Assembly (NCBI RefSeq): GCF_037024155.1
Contig: NZ_JAYKTS010000007.1
Location: 1-64,000 of the forward strand
DNA: 64,000 nucleotides
Origin: Bacillus sp. 2205SS5-2
GTDB taxonomy: Bacteria; Bacillota; Bacilli; Bacillales; Bacillaceae_K
Direction of reading: 5' to 3'
In this document: positions 17,952-26,653 of the stretch, in pieces
How positions within the stretch are numbered: position 1 is the first letter of the stretch
How the letters are laid out: each line of letters begins with the position of its first letter
Program-made: the position numbers and the translations under genes
The notes under the pieces: generated by a model
What the model saw: only the letters and a program-made list of their open reading frames with translations
Databases searched by the model: none
What the model was told of the DNA's origin: nothing

Positions 17952-18281
17952 GGTTGATTTCGCACAGTTTGTGACTTTTTTTCAGTTTATTATCTATGAT
18001 AAAGCTTTGTTTTGGGGCATAATTTCTCTATTTTTGATGGAAACCAACATCGAGATGAAGGGAATAATCAAAACTTAATTGAAATTACCTCAATGTAAAC
18101 GTAAGGTTGATTTCGCCAAGTTTGTTGCTTTTCGAACCAGTCTATAAACGCTGATATTGCTTTGTTTCGAGAATAATTTCGTCTATTTTTGATAGAAATC
18201 AACAGTGAAATGGGCGATTTCCATCGAAAATCAGATGAAATAGCCACAATGTATACGTAAAGAGCCGTAAAAGAGAGCTTG
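17952..18281 (+). repeat. Family I repeat interrupted near its end by a second copy
   Basis: The outer copy runs 17952-18104 and its expected tail (GTAAAAGAGAGC, compare consensus CGAAAAGAGCC) resumes at 18267-18281. The sequence between is a second, complete copy. GTAA occurs at all three junctions. Confidence 0.7.
18105..18266 (+). repeat. Family I MITE-like repeat, full copy nested in another
   Basis: It begins GGTTGATTTCGCCAAGTTTG and ends TATACGTAAAGAGCC. The central GTCTATTTTTGATAGAAATC matches the family closely. It lies inside the tail of the copy starting at 17952. Confidence 0.8.
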
Positions 18282-18308
18282 AAATAAAAAAATAGAAAGG
18301 AAAAAATT

Positions 18309-18548
18309 TTATTCTTCAAGTTCAAGTGCTGTGTTAAGTGCGTCCAAGTTAAAACCAGTGATTGTAGTTTGGTTCACGATTACAGTAGGTGTCGAATATG
18401 ATTGATATTTTTCGATTAATTCTTTTTTTGCGTTAGCATCTTTTTTTATGTTTTTTTCAATATAGGTAATATTTCTATCTTGTAAAAAAAGTTTCACGAT
18501 TTCACATGGAGGGCAATCAGGCTGTGTGTAGAGAATAATTTGATTCAA
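18309..18548 (-). CDS. Glutaredoxin-like thiol-disulfide protein, 79 aa
   Basis: A small thioredoxin-fold protein expected to reduce or exchange disulfides in the cytoplasm. The redox motif CPPC lies at about residues 12-15 in YTQPDCPPCEIVKLFL. The cis-proline region is YSTPTVIVNQTTITGFN, where TP is the family signature, and the C-terminal helix is LDALNTALE. The length of 79 is typical for NrdH/glutaredoxin-like proteins. The start is TTG at 18548 after AAGGGAAAAG, a weak site. It stands alone, surrounded by family I repeats. Confidence 0.85.
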   Translation of the reverse strand: MNQIILYTQPDCPPCEIVKLFLQDRNITYIEKNIKKDANAKKELIEKYQSYSTPTVIVNQTTITGFNLDALNTALELEE

Positions 18549-18661
18549 TTCTTTTCCCTTCTTTCCGATTTTCTATGGGTGAATACAGGTGAAATAACCG
18601 AAGCTGTGCTATTATTATAAAGGGAGATTTCTTATTTGAGAAGTGCATTGCTTTTACAATT

Positions 18662-18833
18662 GGTCTCTTTTCGTAACCTTTATGGCTAGTTACATTAAAA
18701 ATGTGAGATAATTGTCGATTTAGTCGTACTCTGCACGTGAAATGCTTATGAAAAACTACAAAGTCTATCTTTATCACCAACTACGGAGTAATGCAATCAG
18801 CGACATTTTTTACGAAAACAGCCTACTTTTAGA
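18662..18833 (-). repeat. Family I MITE-like repeat, strongly diverged copy
   Basis: Only the two ends, GGTCTCTTTTCGTAACC and TACGAAAACAGCC, and their spacing match the family in reverse orientation. It fills most of the 18549-18983 gap. No other feature is seen there apart from the ykuJ leader. Confidence 0.45.
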
Positions 18834-18983
18834 AGAATCAAAACATTTCTTATTAAGAGGAAGCCCTGTTATAAACAATGAAGGTATGATATAGTGTCTA
18901 AGGCTTATCTATTGTTTAAAGGATAAAAAAAACGTAAACGTAAATGCTAAAATAAGATTTAAGAAACGAAAGGAGATAGGATT

Positions 18984-19232
18984 ATGTCTCAATTAATGGG
19001 AATTATTCAAAGATTAAAAACGATGCAAGAAACACAAGAAAACGGTGAAGTTCCTCAACGTTTCTTCGAAATCAATGGTAAAAAACTATGTCAAGTGAAG
19101 TATTTCCCAACAACGGATACTTTTGAATTAGAAGTCTACTTAGCAGATAAGAAATCTAATAAGTATCCATTTGATGATATCGATATTACGGCAATAGAAA
19201 TTTTTGAACTTTTACAAGAAGAAAGTAGCTAA
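18984..19232 (+). CDS. ykuJ: YkuJ family protein
   Basis: A small conserved Bacillales protein (DUF1797) of unknown function. The N-terminal MSQLMGIIQRLKTMQE and the segment EVYLADKKSNKYPFDDIDI identify it. The 82 residues match the family, whose known structure is a small alpha/beta fold. AAAGGAGATAGG precedes the ATG. It has its own strong terminator. The position between fadH and darB agrees with B. subtilis, although ykuK and abbA are not found here. Confidence 0.9.
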   Translation: MSQLMGIIQRLKTMQETQENGEVPQRFFEINGKKLCQVKYFPTTDTFELEVYLADKKSNKYPFDDIDITAIEIFELLQEESS

Positions 19233-19260
19233 AGAGCCTTGGGCTCTTTAGCTATTTTTT
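19228..19260 (+). terminator. Terminator of ykuJ
   Basis: GCTAAAGAGCC / GGCTCTTTAGC, a perfect 11-bp stem with a TTG loop and TATTTTTT tail. The stem includes the stop codon. Confidence 0.92.
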
Positions 19261-19292
19261 ACATGGGAAGAGATTTTTGGGGAGTTAGAAAT

Positions 19293-19539
19293 GTGTCCAG
19301 CTGCAGGCACCATCGGCACGAGGTCATAAGCCAATCCGTCCAAAAGGTCAAAGAGCAACCTTTCCGCCGGCTCGTCTTATGCATGTTGCCGATGAACGGT
19401 GCCTTCCGCCTTTCATGTGTCCAGCTGCAGGCACCACCGGCACGAGGTCATAAGCCAATCCGTCCAAAAGGTCAAAGAGCAACCTTTCCGCCGGCTCGTC
19501 TTATGCATGTTGCCGATGAACGGTGCCTTCCGCCTTTCT
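19293..19539. repeat. Family II repeat, tandem pair with 124-bp period
   Basis: Units at about 19293-19415 and 19417-19539 start GTGTCCAGCTGCAGGCACCA and end GGTGCCTTCCGCCTTTC. I see one difference between them (CATCGG versus CACCGG). Each contains CATAAGCCAATCCGTCC and GGCTCGTCTTATGC. Near identity implies a recent duplication or gene conversion. Frames reading through this DNA are not genes. Confidence 0.92.
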
Positions 19540-19635
19540 TTAAAGTGCTTGATGGCATCCAGTATCTTCAGGAAAACATAAACAGAATTCTGCTGAGCAC
19601 AGTATAGTAGTGAATGAAGATTGGTAAAATAAAAA

Positions 19636-19795
19636 GGCTATCTTCGCAAAGTTTGTTGCTTTTCCTATCAATTCTTCACCTATTATATAGCTTTGTTTCG
19701 GGCATCATTTCTTCTATATTTGATAGAAATCAACATTAAAATGGAGAATTTAGTCAAAAATAAGATGAAATAGCCTCAAGGTATACGAAAAAAAA
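19636..19795 (+). repeat. Family I MITE-like repeat, full copy
   Basis: It begins GGCTATCTTCGCAAAGTTTG and contains TCAAAAATAAGATGAAATAG near its end. Both flanks read AAAATAAAAA, but in such A-rich DNA this is weak evidence of a target duplication. The last bases (GAGCC) are missing. The 19796-20026 stretch holds only an extended -10 (TGC-TACAAT, 19977-19985) before darB. Confidence 0.8.
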
Positions 19796-20026
19796 TAAAA
19801 AAAATCTCGAAATCAGAAATTAAGAATGATAATGTTCCCCCTTAACCTAGTTGTTTTACTTTTCCATATTGTCGTAATAAAGTAGGTCTCGAAAAAAAGA
19901 GAGATTTCATGTCAGGAATTCGACAATAATTAAAAAATAATCAAAACCATCCTATGATACAAAGTAAACAATCGTATGCTACAATTAGGGAGGAATATGA
20001 ATTATTTGGAATAGGGAGAATGAAAA

Positions 20027-20470
20027 ATGATTTCATTACAAAACAAAGAGTTATTGGAAACATCTATTGAAAAGTTTATTATTTCTTCTCAAAAAGTTGC
20101 TCATGTTCAGCTCGGAAACTCGATAGAACACGCGTTATTAATTTTAACCAAAAGTGGTTATTCCGCAATTCCTGTATTAGATGCACGCTTTCATTTTCAT
20201 GGGTTAATTAGTTCTGCACTCATTACGGACAGTATTTTAGGCTTAGAAAGAATTGAATTTGAAAAACTTAATGAAAAAAAAGTAGAAGATGTAATGAAAA
20301 GTGAAGTTCCCACTATTAAAATCCACACGAAATTTGAGCAAGCTCTAACCCTATTGATTGATCATCCTTTTCTGTGCGTAATAGATCAAGAAGGTTACTT
20401 CGAAGGGATTTTAACAAGAAGAAGTATGTTAAAAGAATTAACGAGACATGTTCATTTTTACAAAAGGTAG
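20027..20470 (+). CDS. darB: CBS-domain protein DarB (c-di-AMP receptor)
   Basis: Formerly YkuL. In B. subtilis DarB binds cyclic di-AMP through paired CBS domains and, when free of it, stimulates the (p)ppGpp synthetase Rel and pyruvate carboxylase. The 147 residues contain CBS1 at about 15-75 (SGYSAIPVLDARFHFHGLIS) and CBS2 at about 85-147 (FLCVIDQEGYFEGILTRRS). The position between ykuJ and ccpC is conserved. The ribosome-binding site is AGGGAG. The potassium-channel regulator KtrC, another c-di-AMP target, is encoded further on in this window. Confidence 0.9.
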   Translation: MISLQNKELLETSIEKFIISSQKVAHVQLGNSIEHALLILTKSGYSAIPVLDARFHFHGLISSALITDSILGLERIEFEKLNEKKVEDVMKSEVPTIKIHTKFEQALTLLIDHPFLCVIDQEGYFEGILTRRSMLKELTRHVHFYKR

Positions 20471-20512
20471 CCTATAAAGCAGTTAGTAATCAGGTTTAAA
20501 AAGTAGTGATAT

Positions 20513-20541
20513 CAGCTCCCTTTTGGGGGCTTTCCTTTTGA
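20513..20541 (+). terminator. Terminator of darB
   Basis: AGCTCCC / GGGGGCT stem with a TTTT loop and TTCCTTTT tail. Confidence 0.75.
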
Positions 20542-20637
20542 TTAAAATAATTCCGCAAATACACTCGATCGAAAAAATGGGAGAAGACCTTTTTAACATG
20601 TGGAACAACTAAAGTTTGTTACAGTATTATTAATGAA

Positions 20638-20798
20638 GGCTGTTTCGCAGAGATTGGTGCTTTTCGAACCAGTCTATAAATTGTTAGATAGCTTTGCATC
20701 AGGTATCCTTTCCTCTATTTTTGATGAATATACACGACAAAAATGAAGGATTGAATCTAAATTTAGGTGAAATATCAGCAATGTATACGAAAAGAGCC
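20638..20798 (+). repeat. Family I MITE-like repeat, full copy with target duplication
   Basis: It begins GGCTGTTTCGCAGAGATTGG and ends TATACGAAAAGAGCC. The flanks TTAATGAA (20630-20637) and ATAATGAA (20799-20806) agree at seven of eight positions. Confidence 0.85.
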
Positions 20799-20830
20799 AT
20801 AATGAAAGTATAACTTTTTACAATGCTTTT

Positions 20831-20956
20831 GTGGTTAGCTTCAAGCGCCATTGGTACGAGGTGATCAGCCAAGCTCTGTTATAAAGTAACGAGCGCCTCA
20901 GGCTAGTTATCGTCTTATGCAAGCCGCCGATAAGCGGATGAATGGTGCATTCTTTG
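20831..20956. repeat. Family II structured repeat, degenerate copy
   Basis: GTGGTTAGCTTCAAGCGCCA, the internal TCGTCTTATGCAAGCCGCCG and the end GGATGAATGGTGCATTC follow the layout of the copy at 681-806, with a different central part. It ends about 50 bases before ccpC. Confidence 0.65.
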
Positions 20957-21007
20957 TGACAAAAGAACTTGGCGCTAAACTAGAAAAATAGATCAAAGGA
21001 GATCGTT

Positions 21008-21895
21008 ATGGCATTTTCAGAATATCAACTACTTACGGTGTTAGCTCAAGAGATGAATATGAGAAAAGCTGCTGAACGGCTGTTTGTGTCACAACCTGCC
21101 TTATCGCAAAGACTACAAACGATTGAAAAGGATTGGGGAACCAAGCTGTTTCTCCGTTCTCAAAAAGGGTTAACTTTAACGCCGTCTGGAGAATTAGTCA
21201 TTTCACTCGCTAGTGAGATGCTTGAAAGAGAAGAGCGCGTACGCGAAGAAATACAAGCATTAGATTCAAAAATACATGGTACCTTAAAGATAGCTTGTGC
21301 ATCCATCGTTGGCCAAAACTGGTTGCCGCAAGTATTAAAAAAATACGTAGAAAAATACCCTGAAGCAAAAATCTCTTTAATGACGGGATGGAGCTCAGAA
21401 ATTCTCAAAGCAATCTACGAAAATGACGTCCATATTGGAATTATTCGGGGAACTCCTGATTGGAAAGGTCCAAAAATCCACCTCTTTAAAGACCAATTAT
21501 TCCTGGTCGACAAGGAAATTAACGAAGTGAATCAAGTCTTGAAAACAGAACGACCATTTATTCAATTCAAAAGTGACTCAAACTACTATCAGGAAATCCA
21601 AGATTGGTGGCACAGACAATTTAAAACGACCCCAAAGCGCACAATTATTGTGGATCAAATTGAAACATGCAAACAAATGACTTTCAATGGTATTGGCTAT
21701 GCTATTTTACCTGCTATTACAGTGAATTCCACTCAAGAAGATATCTTTAAAATACCGTTGACAGATGAACAAAACAGGCCGATTCAACGCAATACATGGT
21801 TATTAGGATATGATTCAGCTTTCGAATTAAGACAAGTTAATGCATTTGTTGAGATCGTTCAAGAGTACATCGAATGCGATCCAACCCTTCAATAA
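21008..21895 (+). CDS. ccpC: LysR-type regulator CcpC
   Basis: In B. subtilis CcpC represses the citric-acid-branch genes citZ and citB, with citrate as the signal. The 295 residues show the N-terminal winged helix ([20 protein letters not shown] at about 18-37) and the periplasmic-binding-like sensor domain (residues about 90-290). Synteny (darB, then ccpC, then dapH) supports this assignment over other LysR proteins. AAAGGAGATCG precedes the ATG. The targets citB and citZ lie outside this window, so the regulon cannot be checked here. Confidence 0.85.
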   Translation: MAFSEYQLLTVLAQEMNMRKAAERLFVSQPALSQRLQTIEKDWGTKLFLRSQKGLTLTPSGELVISLASEMLEREERVREEIQALDSKIHGTLKIACASIVGQNWLPQVLKKYVEKYPEAKISLMTGWSSEILKAIYENDVHIGIIRGTPDWKGPKIHLFKDQLFLVDKEINEVNQVLKTERPFIQFKSDSNYYQEIQDWWHRQFKTTPKRTIIVDQIETCKQMTFNGIGYAILPAITVNSTQEDIFKIPLTDEQNRPIQRNTWLLGYDSAFELRQVNAFVEIVQEYIECDPTLQ

Positions 21896-21918
21896 TACCT
21901 TGTTCATTTTGCTTTGTT

Positions 21919-21947
21919 TTGATAAAGTGAATTTAAACATTTTAAAT
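21919..21947 (+). promoter_or_regulatory. Candidate promoter for dapH
   Basis: TTGATA, a 17-bp spacer and TTAAAT in the short gap between ccpC and dapH. The -35 is good and the -10 moderate. Confidence 0.45.
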
Positions 21948-21977
21948 AGTGTAATTATACTAAGGAGGTCTTTCATT

Positions 21978-22688
21978 ATGACCATGATGAATGCAAATGA
22001 AATTATTTCTTTCATTCAAAATAGCAAAAAAGCGACGCCAGTCAAAGTGTACCTAAAAGGAGACTTGGAAAGTATTTGCTTTGATAAAGATGTTCAGGCT
22101 TTTATTAATAAAGATAATGGGGTCGTGTTCGGAGAATGGACATCCATTCAACAGACACTCGCAGAAAACAAAGAGAAAATTGAAGATTTTGTCGTCGAGG
22201 CTGATCGTCGAAATTCTGCCATTCCACTTCTGGATATGAAAAACGTTAAAGCCCGTATAGAGCCAGGAGCTATTATTAGGGATCAAGTCGAAATTGGTGA
22301 TAATGCTGTCATAATGATGGGGGCGATGATAAACATCGGTTCTGTTATTGGCTCTGGTACAATGATCGATATGAATGTTGTACTTGGGGGGCGCGCTACT
22401 GTTGGTAAGAACTGTCATATCGGAGCAGGAGCGGTTTTAGCTGGAGTGATTGAACCACCTTCTGCCCAACCTGTTGTCGTGGAAGATGAAGTGGTTATTG
22501 GAGCTAATGCGGTTATCCTTGAAGGGGTTACTATAGGGAAAGGCTCTGTTGTCGCAGCTGGGGCAGTAGTGGTTGAAAATGTACCACCCTATACCGTGGT
22601 TGCTGGAACGCCTGCAAAGGTCATTAAGAAAATTGATGAAAAAACAAAATCCAAGACCGAAATAAAACATGAATTACGTCAATTATAG
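21978..22688 (+). CDS. dapH: 2,3,4,5-tetrahydropyridine-2,6-dicarboxylate N-acetyltransferase
   Basis: DapH acetylates tetrahydrodipicolinate in the acetylase branch of meso-diaminopimelate and lysine synthesis. The ATG at 21978 follows AAGGAGGT and gives 236 residues, equal to the B. subtilis enzyme; a frame reaching back into ccpC is not real. The N-terminal domain ends near [10 protein letters not shown]. After that comes a left-handed beta-helix of hexapeptide repeats, such as [10 protein letters not shown]-type turns and [20 protein letters not shown], with [13 protein letters not shown] at the end. It forms an operon with dapL about 200 bases downstream, interrupted by a family I repeat fragment. 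Confidence 0.97.
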   Translation: MTMMNANEIISFIQNSKKATPVKVYLKGDLESICFDKDVQAFINKDNGVVFGEWTSIQQTLAENKEKIEDFVVEADRRNSAIPLLDMKNVKARIEPGAIIRDQVEIGDNAVIMMGAMINIGSVIGSGTMIDMNVVLGGRATVGKNCHIGAGAVLAGVIEPPSAQPVVVEDEVVIGANAVILEGVTIGKGSVVAAGAVVVENVPPYTVVAGTPAKVIKKIDEKTKSKTEIKHELRQL

Positions 22689-22734
22689 GATGTGTTGCGC
22701 GGGGAATATTTCCTGCGTTTTCCTTTTAGTTTTA

Positions 22735-22820
22735 GGCTTTTTCGTATATTTTGTTGCAAGATTATCTGATTTTAGGATCAGTCCTTCATTTTATTGTTGA
22801 TCTTCATCAAAAATAGAAAT
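22735..22820 (-). repeat. Family I MITE-like repeat, partial copy inside the dap operon
   Basis: GGCTTTTTCGTATATTTTGT and the internal TCCTTCATTTTATTGTTGAT and CATCAAAAATAGA match the family in reverse orientation; the other half is missing. It lies between dapH and dapL. Confidence 0.75.
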
Positions 22821-22889
22821 TACATTATTTTTTTAACAAAATATATCAAGAAAATAACTATGATTTTCCTACTTAGAATGGGGATGTTA

Positions 22890-24011
22890 ATGGATATGAA
22901 TAGCCAATTTATTCATATTAGAAGAGACTTGCATAAAATTCCAGAAAAGGGATTTCGAGAATATAAAACACAAGCTTATTTGTTAAACTATTTAGGCTCG
23001 TTGCCACAAGAACGAATAGAAATCAAAAAGTGGAAAACCGGACTTTTAGTCAAAGTGAGAGGTAGTGAAGGGGCTAAATCGATCGGCTATCGAGCTGACA
23101 TGGATGGATTGCCAATTGAAGAGGCTACGAACCTAGATTTTCAATCCGATCATCCAGGATATATGCACGCTTGTGGTCATGATTTTCATATGAGCATAGC
23201 CTTAGGTGTTTTAACACATTTTGTGAATTTTCCTATCCATCATCATATGATATTTCTCTTTCAACCGGCTGAAGAAGGACCAGGTGGAGCAGAGCCGCTT
23301 TTGAATAGTGAAGAATTTAAAGAATGGATGCCTGATATCATTATGGCACTTCATATTGCCCCGGAGTATCCAGTTGGAACTGTTGCAGTCAGAGAAGGCT
23401 TACTTTTTGCAAATACGTCAGAGCTTTTTATTGATTTTAAAGGAAAAGGGGGACATGCGGCATACCCTCACCAAACAAAAGATATGATTTTAGCCTCCTC
23501 AACTTTAGTAACTCAACTCCAATCCATCGTTTCAAGAAATATTGATCCATTGGAAAGTGTTGTAGTAACAATTGGAAAAATGACAGCTGGAACTGTTCAA
23601 AATGTGATTGCTGAAAATGCAAGGCTAGAAGGAACTATTCGTACTCTAGCACCTCATACGATGACGAAAGTTAAAAATAGAATTGAATCCCTTGTTAAAG
23701 GAATCGAGCTTGCTTTTGAATGCAGTGTATCCATCGATTACGGAAGTAATTATTATCAAGTATTTAACGAAGAGAAGAACACAAGTCACTTTATGGAGTT
23801 TGTTGAATCCTACAAAGAGGCTTCGTTAGTCATTTGCCAAGAAGCTATGACGGGTGAAGACTTCGGCTACATGCTGAAAGAAATTCCAGGATTCATGTTT
23901 TGGCTAGGTGTAGATACACCATATGGACTTCATCATTCTAGATTAAATCCCAAAGAAGAAGCCATTGATTTTGCTATTGGCCTTCTAACTGAATATATTG
24001 AATCTATATAA
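22890..24011 (+). CDS. dapL: N-acetyldiaminopimelate deacetylase
   Basis: Known as YkuR in B. subtilis; it removes the acetyl group from N-acetyl-LL-diaminopimelate, the step after the aminotransferase. The M20 peptidase fold is shown by [12 protein letters not shown], the metal-binding [22 protein letters not shown] and the C-terminal TGEDFGYML. The ATG at 22890 gives 373 residues, close to 374 in B. subtilis; the in-frame extension upstream reads through a repeat and is rejected. GGGGATG is the ribosome-binding site. Some databases call this gene dapL, others ykuR. With dapH and PatA, the window has three acetylase-pathway steps. Confidence 0.92.
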   Translation: MDMNSQFIHIRRDLHKIPEKGFREYKTQAYLLNYLGSLPQERIEIKKWKTGLLVKVRGSEGAKSIGYRADMDGLPIEEATNLDFQSDHPGYMHACGHDFHMSIALGVLTHFVNFPIHHHMIFLFQPAEEGPGGAEPLLNSEEFKEWMPDIIMALHIAPEYPVGTVAVREGLLFANTSELFIDFKGKGGHAAYPHQTKDMILASSTLVTQLQSIVSRNIDPLESVVVTIGKMTAGTVQNVIAENARLEGTIRTLAPHTMTKVKNRIESLVKGIELAFECSVSIDYGSNYYQVFNEEKNTSHFMEFVESYKEASLVICQEAMTGEDFGYMLKEIPGFMFWLGVDTPYGLHHSRLNPKEEAIDFAIGLLTEYIESI

Positions 24012-24020
24012 GTAATTAAA

Positions 24021-24052
24021 AAATTAAGTCTATTTAAAGACTTAATTTTTTT
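24021..24052 (+). terminator. Terminator of dapH-dapL
   Basis: AAATTAAGTCT / AGACTTAATTT perfect 11-bp stem around a six-base AT loop, followed by TTTT. The gap to 24235 has only a weak promoter candidate (TTGATT at 24135 and TAAAAA at 24157). Confidence 0.88.
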
Positions 24053-24235
24053 GTGCTTTTTTTCTTTTTGATGGCAACCTCGGATGAAGTGAAATTCCTT
24101 TTTTTATACCATTTTAAAAAATCAGAAAAATGAATTGATTTTATGGTAAGTTAGTGTAAAAATACACATAGTGAGTTCCTTTTATTGTTAGAACTTACAA
24201 AAGAATACTTGTAGTAAATACAGGGAGGACAAACA

Positions 24236-26653
24236 ATGAAGAAACTGGGATTGGTTATGAAAATTCTATTGCTTATGATTGCATTAGGTGTGATGAGTAC
24301 AAATACGATTCATGCAAAGAGTGCTTTAAAAGTAAAAATAGAGAGTGGGATCGATGGGAAAGTCCAAATGGGAAAAGGCTTTCCAATCCAAGTAACGATT
24401 GAAAATACCGGAAAAAATTATATTGGGGATCTGGTGATTGATTTTTCGCCAGATTATCAAGCTGCAGGAGGAAAAGCCTTTTCCTTGAATGTACCGGCAA
24501 ACAGTACGAAAACGTATCAATTTTCACTCCCTGGTTTTTCTGATTCATCGAATATGAGTTTTCAAGGAAACAAGAAAAAACAAATGGTCTATTTATTTGA
24601 TGGAGATTGGGAAAAGGGGAAAGAAGTTGATTTTAGTGGTGATAAGATCCTTACTCCTCATATGGTCAATCCTAACCAATCCATCACAGGGATACTAAGC
24701 GAAAATCCCGATGACCTTGAGCAAATCAAAATAAGTAAATTACAAACTGGAGCTTACATAGAAACCGTCATTTTAACAGAAAAAAACATGCCCTCAGAAG
24801 CTGCTGGGTTAGAAGTCATCGACCTACTTGTTATCGACGACTTCTCCTTAACAACTCTAAGTTTGGATCAACAAGAGGCTGTCCTTGAATGGACGGAACA
24901 AGGTGGAAAGATCTTAATTGGTGCTATGGAAAATAGTGACCAAAAGTTAGGCTCATTGGCAGCATTCCTTCCAATGAATATGAGCAAAGAAGAAAAGATT
25001 AGTAGTCTGGAATTTTTGAAGAAAAACAAGGAAAGTGCTTTGGATTTCTCCACCTTACCGATTTTGACAGGAGAACAAAAAGAAGGAACGACTACTATTA
25101 TTGAAGTTGAAGGGTTTCCGGTGGTGACGAAAAACACCATAAGACAAGGAGAAGTATGGCAAACCGCCTTTTCGTATGGAGCTGAACCACTGGCATCTTG
25201 GAAGGATTTCAATCTATGGTTCTCGTGGTTGATCGAAGAAATGGAATTGCCTCAAGGGTATGGTACTAGCTCGAAATACGGAACAAGAATGTATGAGCAA
25301 ATGTATTATGAGTTTGCAAATACTAGCAATTTATTTAAAGCAAGTGAAGTGTCGACTTCAGTACTTATTGGCATTTTAGTTCTGTATTTATTGCTCGTAG
25401 CTCCCCTATTATATTTCGTTTTGAAAAAATGGGATAAACGAGAATATGCTTGGGGGATCATACCTCTCATTGCGATATTGGCTTCAGTTGGAATTTTTAT
25501 TACAGGGGCTAAGGATCGTCTCGGAAAGCCCCAAACATCATCAATGGAAGTTTATGAAGTTCAAGAGGATCAAAGTTTAATAGGGGTGAAAGCACAATCA
25601 CTATTATCTAATACAGGTGGTGATTTTACACTCTCCTATAAAACGAATGAATTTAATGCTTTTCCTGCCATGAATGCTTACGATAATACAGCAAACTTTT
25701 ATCAGTATGCCACGATAGAGGATCAGAATAACCAATCTACGGCCACTTTTTCAGGTGTAGAATTTTGGTCAACTCGGACAGTTTTTGGGTACGCAAAAAA
25801 AGATTCGGTAGGAAAGTTTGAGCAAAATTTAACTTTAAGGGATAAACAATTACAAGGGACAATCACAAATCATTTCCCATTCGATTTTCAGGAGCTTTAT
25901 GTCTGGTCTGCTTCACAAGAATATAAATTAGGACCAATAAAAGCTGGAGAAACGATTGAAGTACAAGTAAACATAAAAGGAAATCATTTAAGCTCACCTT
26001 CAAAGGGCAGTTCAAAGAGTTTTTCTTCGTATCCACAAGATCAAGATATCGCGAAATTGAAGCAGCAACAAATGGAAAGCATGGTTGGAACCTTATTCAC
26101 TGTGAAGAAAAATGGAAATAATCCAGTCATAGCAGGATACTCGGACCAGGCTGTAGTAGAGGCAATGATTCATGAAAAGGAAGAGAAGTTGAATAATTAC
26201 TCTTTGATTTACCAGCCATTCAAGATTGAGAGTAATTTCAAGGGTACGTTTAAACTAAAAAGTGACGATCTTTTAGCAGAATTAAAGGTGATCGATGGCT
26301 TTATTATGGAAGAATTGAGAGAGCAGAGTTTCACTGAGTATGTTGTAGAGGCAGGTAGCTATGAACTAGTCCTGACGCTTCCCCAACCACTGAATAGTTC
26401 GAATGCTAATTTTAATGAAATAAAGGCTGCAGCGATTAATATGTCTCCTGGATTCAATTACTATATTAAGAATGCCAAAAATGGAGATAAGCAGTTACTC
26501 ACACCCTCCTCTTCAGGCGTTATAACCTTGAGTGAGAATGTGAATGAATTTATTACGTCAACTGGAGAAATCAGGTTTACTATTGAAACGAATAACTCAA
26601 ACTCTGATTTTTTCAGACTTCCTGATTTCACGGTTAAAGGAGAGGTGAAATGA
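24236..26653 (+). CDS. Large exported membrane protein, first gene of the MoxR-ABC-VWA cluster
   Basis: 805 residues of no family I can name. A signal peptide ends about Ala27 (STNTIHA). The N-terminal outside domain begins like a CARDB/NEW-type beta sandwich (VKIESGIDGKVQMGKG) and later has an alpha/beta stretch resembling a glutamine-amidotransferase-like fold (VIDLLVIDDFSLTTL). Two membrane helices lie at about 375-397 and 404-423. The C-terminal half (424-805) is again outside. AGGGAGG precedes the ATG. Its stop overlaps the start of the ABC ATPase by four bases, so the two are co-translated. It is likely the surface-exposed partner of the transporter. Confidence 0.85.
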   Translation: MKKLGLVMKILLLMIALGVMSTNTIHAKSALKVKIESGIDGKVQMGKGFPIQVTIENTGKNYIGDLVIDFSPDYQAAGGKAFSLNVPANSTKTYQFSLPGFSDSSNMSFQGNKKKQMVYLFDGDWEKGKEVDFSGDKILTPHMVNPNQSITGILSENPDDLEQIKISKLQTGAYIETVILTEKNMPSEAAGLEVIDLLVIDDFSLTTLSLDQQEAVLEWTEQGGKILIGAMENSDQKLGSLAAFLPMNMSKEEKISSLEFLKKNKESALDFSTLPILTGEQKEGTTTIIEVEGFPVVTKNTIRQGEVWQTAFSYGAEPLASWKDFNLWFSWLIEEMELPQGYGTSSKYGTRMYEQMYYEFANTSNLFKASEVSTSVLIGILVLYLLLVAPLLYFVLKKWDKREYAWGIIPLIAILASVGIFITGAKDRLGKPQTSSMEVYEVQEDQSLIGVKAQSLLSNTGGDFTLSYKTNEFNAFPAMNAYDNTANFYQYATIEDQNNQSTATFSGVEFWSTRTVFGYAKKDSVGKFEQNLTLRDKQLQGTITNHFPFDFQELYVWSASQEYKLGPIKAGETIEVQVNIKGNHLSSPSKGSSKSFSSYPQDQDIAKLKQQQMESMVGTLFTVKKNGNNPVIAGYSDQAVVEAMIHEKEEKLNNYSLIYQPFKIESNFKGTFKLKSDDLLAELKVIDGFIMEELREQSFTEYVVEAGSYELVLTLPQPLNSSNANFNEIKAAAINMSPGFNYYIKNAKNGDKQLLTPSSSGVITLSENVNEFITSTGEIRFTIETNNSNSDFFRLPDFTVKGEVK

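Noticed and set aside
19293-19539. CRISPR array
   Set aside because: Only two units of 124 bp with no spacers between them; no cas genes are present.
19239-19607. A long frame, with a second shorter one, running through the tandem repeat
   Set aside because: Both cross the near-identical family II units and repeat the same residues twice; they lack a ribosome-binding site and start in the ykuJ terminator.
21840-21977. Start of dapH inside ccpC
   Set aside because: The family starts at MTMMNANEI, which follows a perfect AAGGAGGT at 21962.
22794-22889. N-terminal extension of dapL
   Set aside because: It reads through a family I fragment; the ATG at 22890 agrees with the B. subtilis length.
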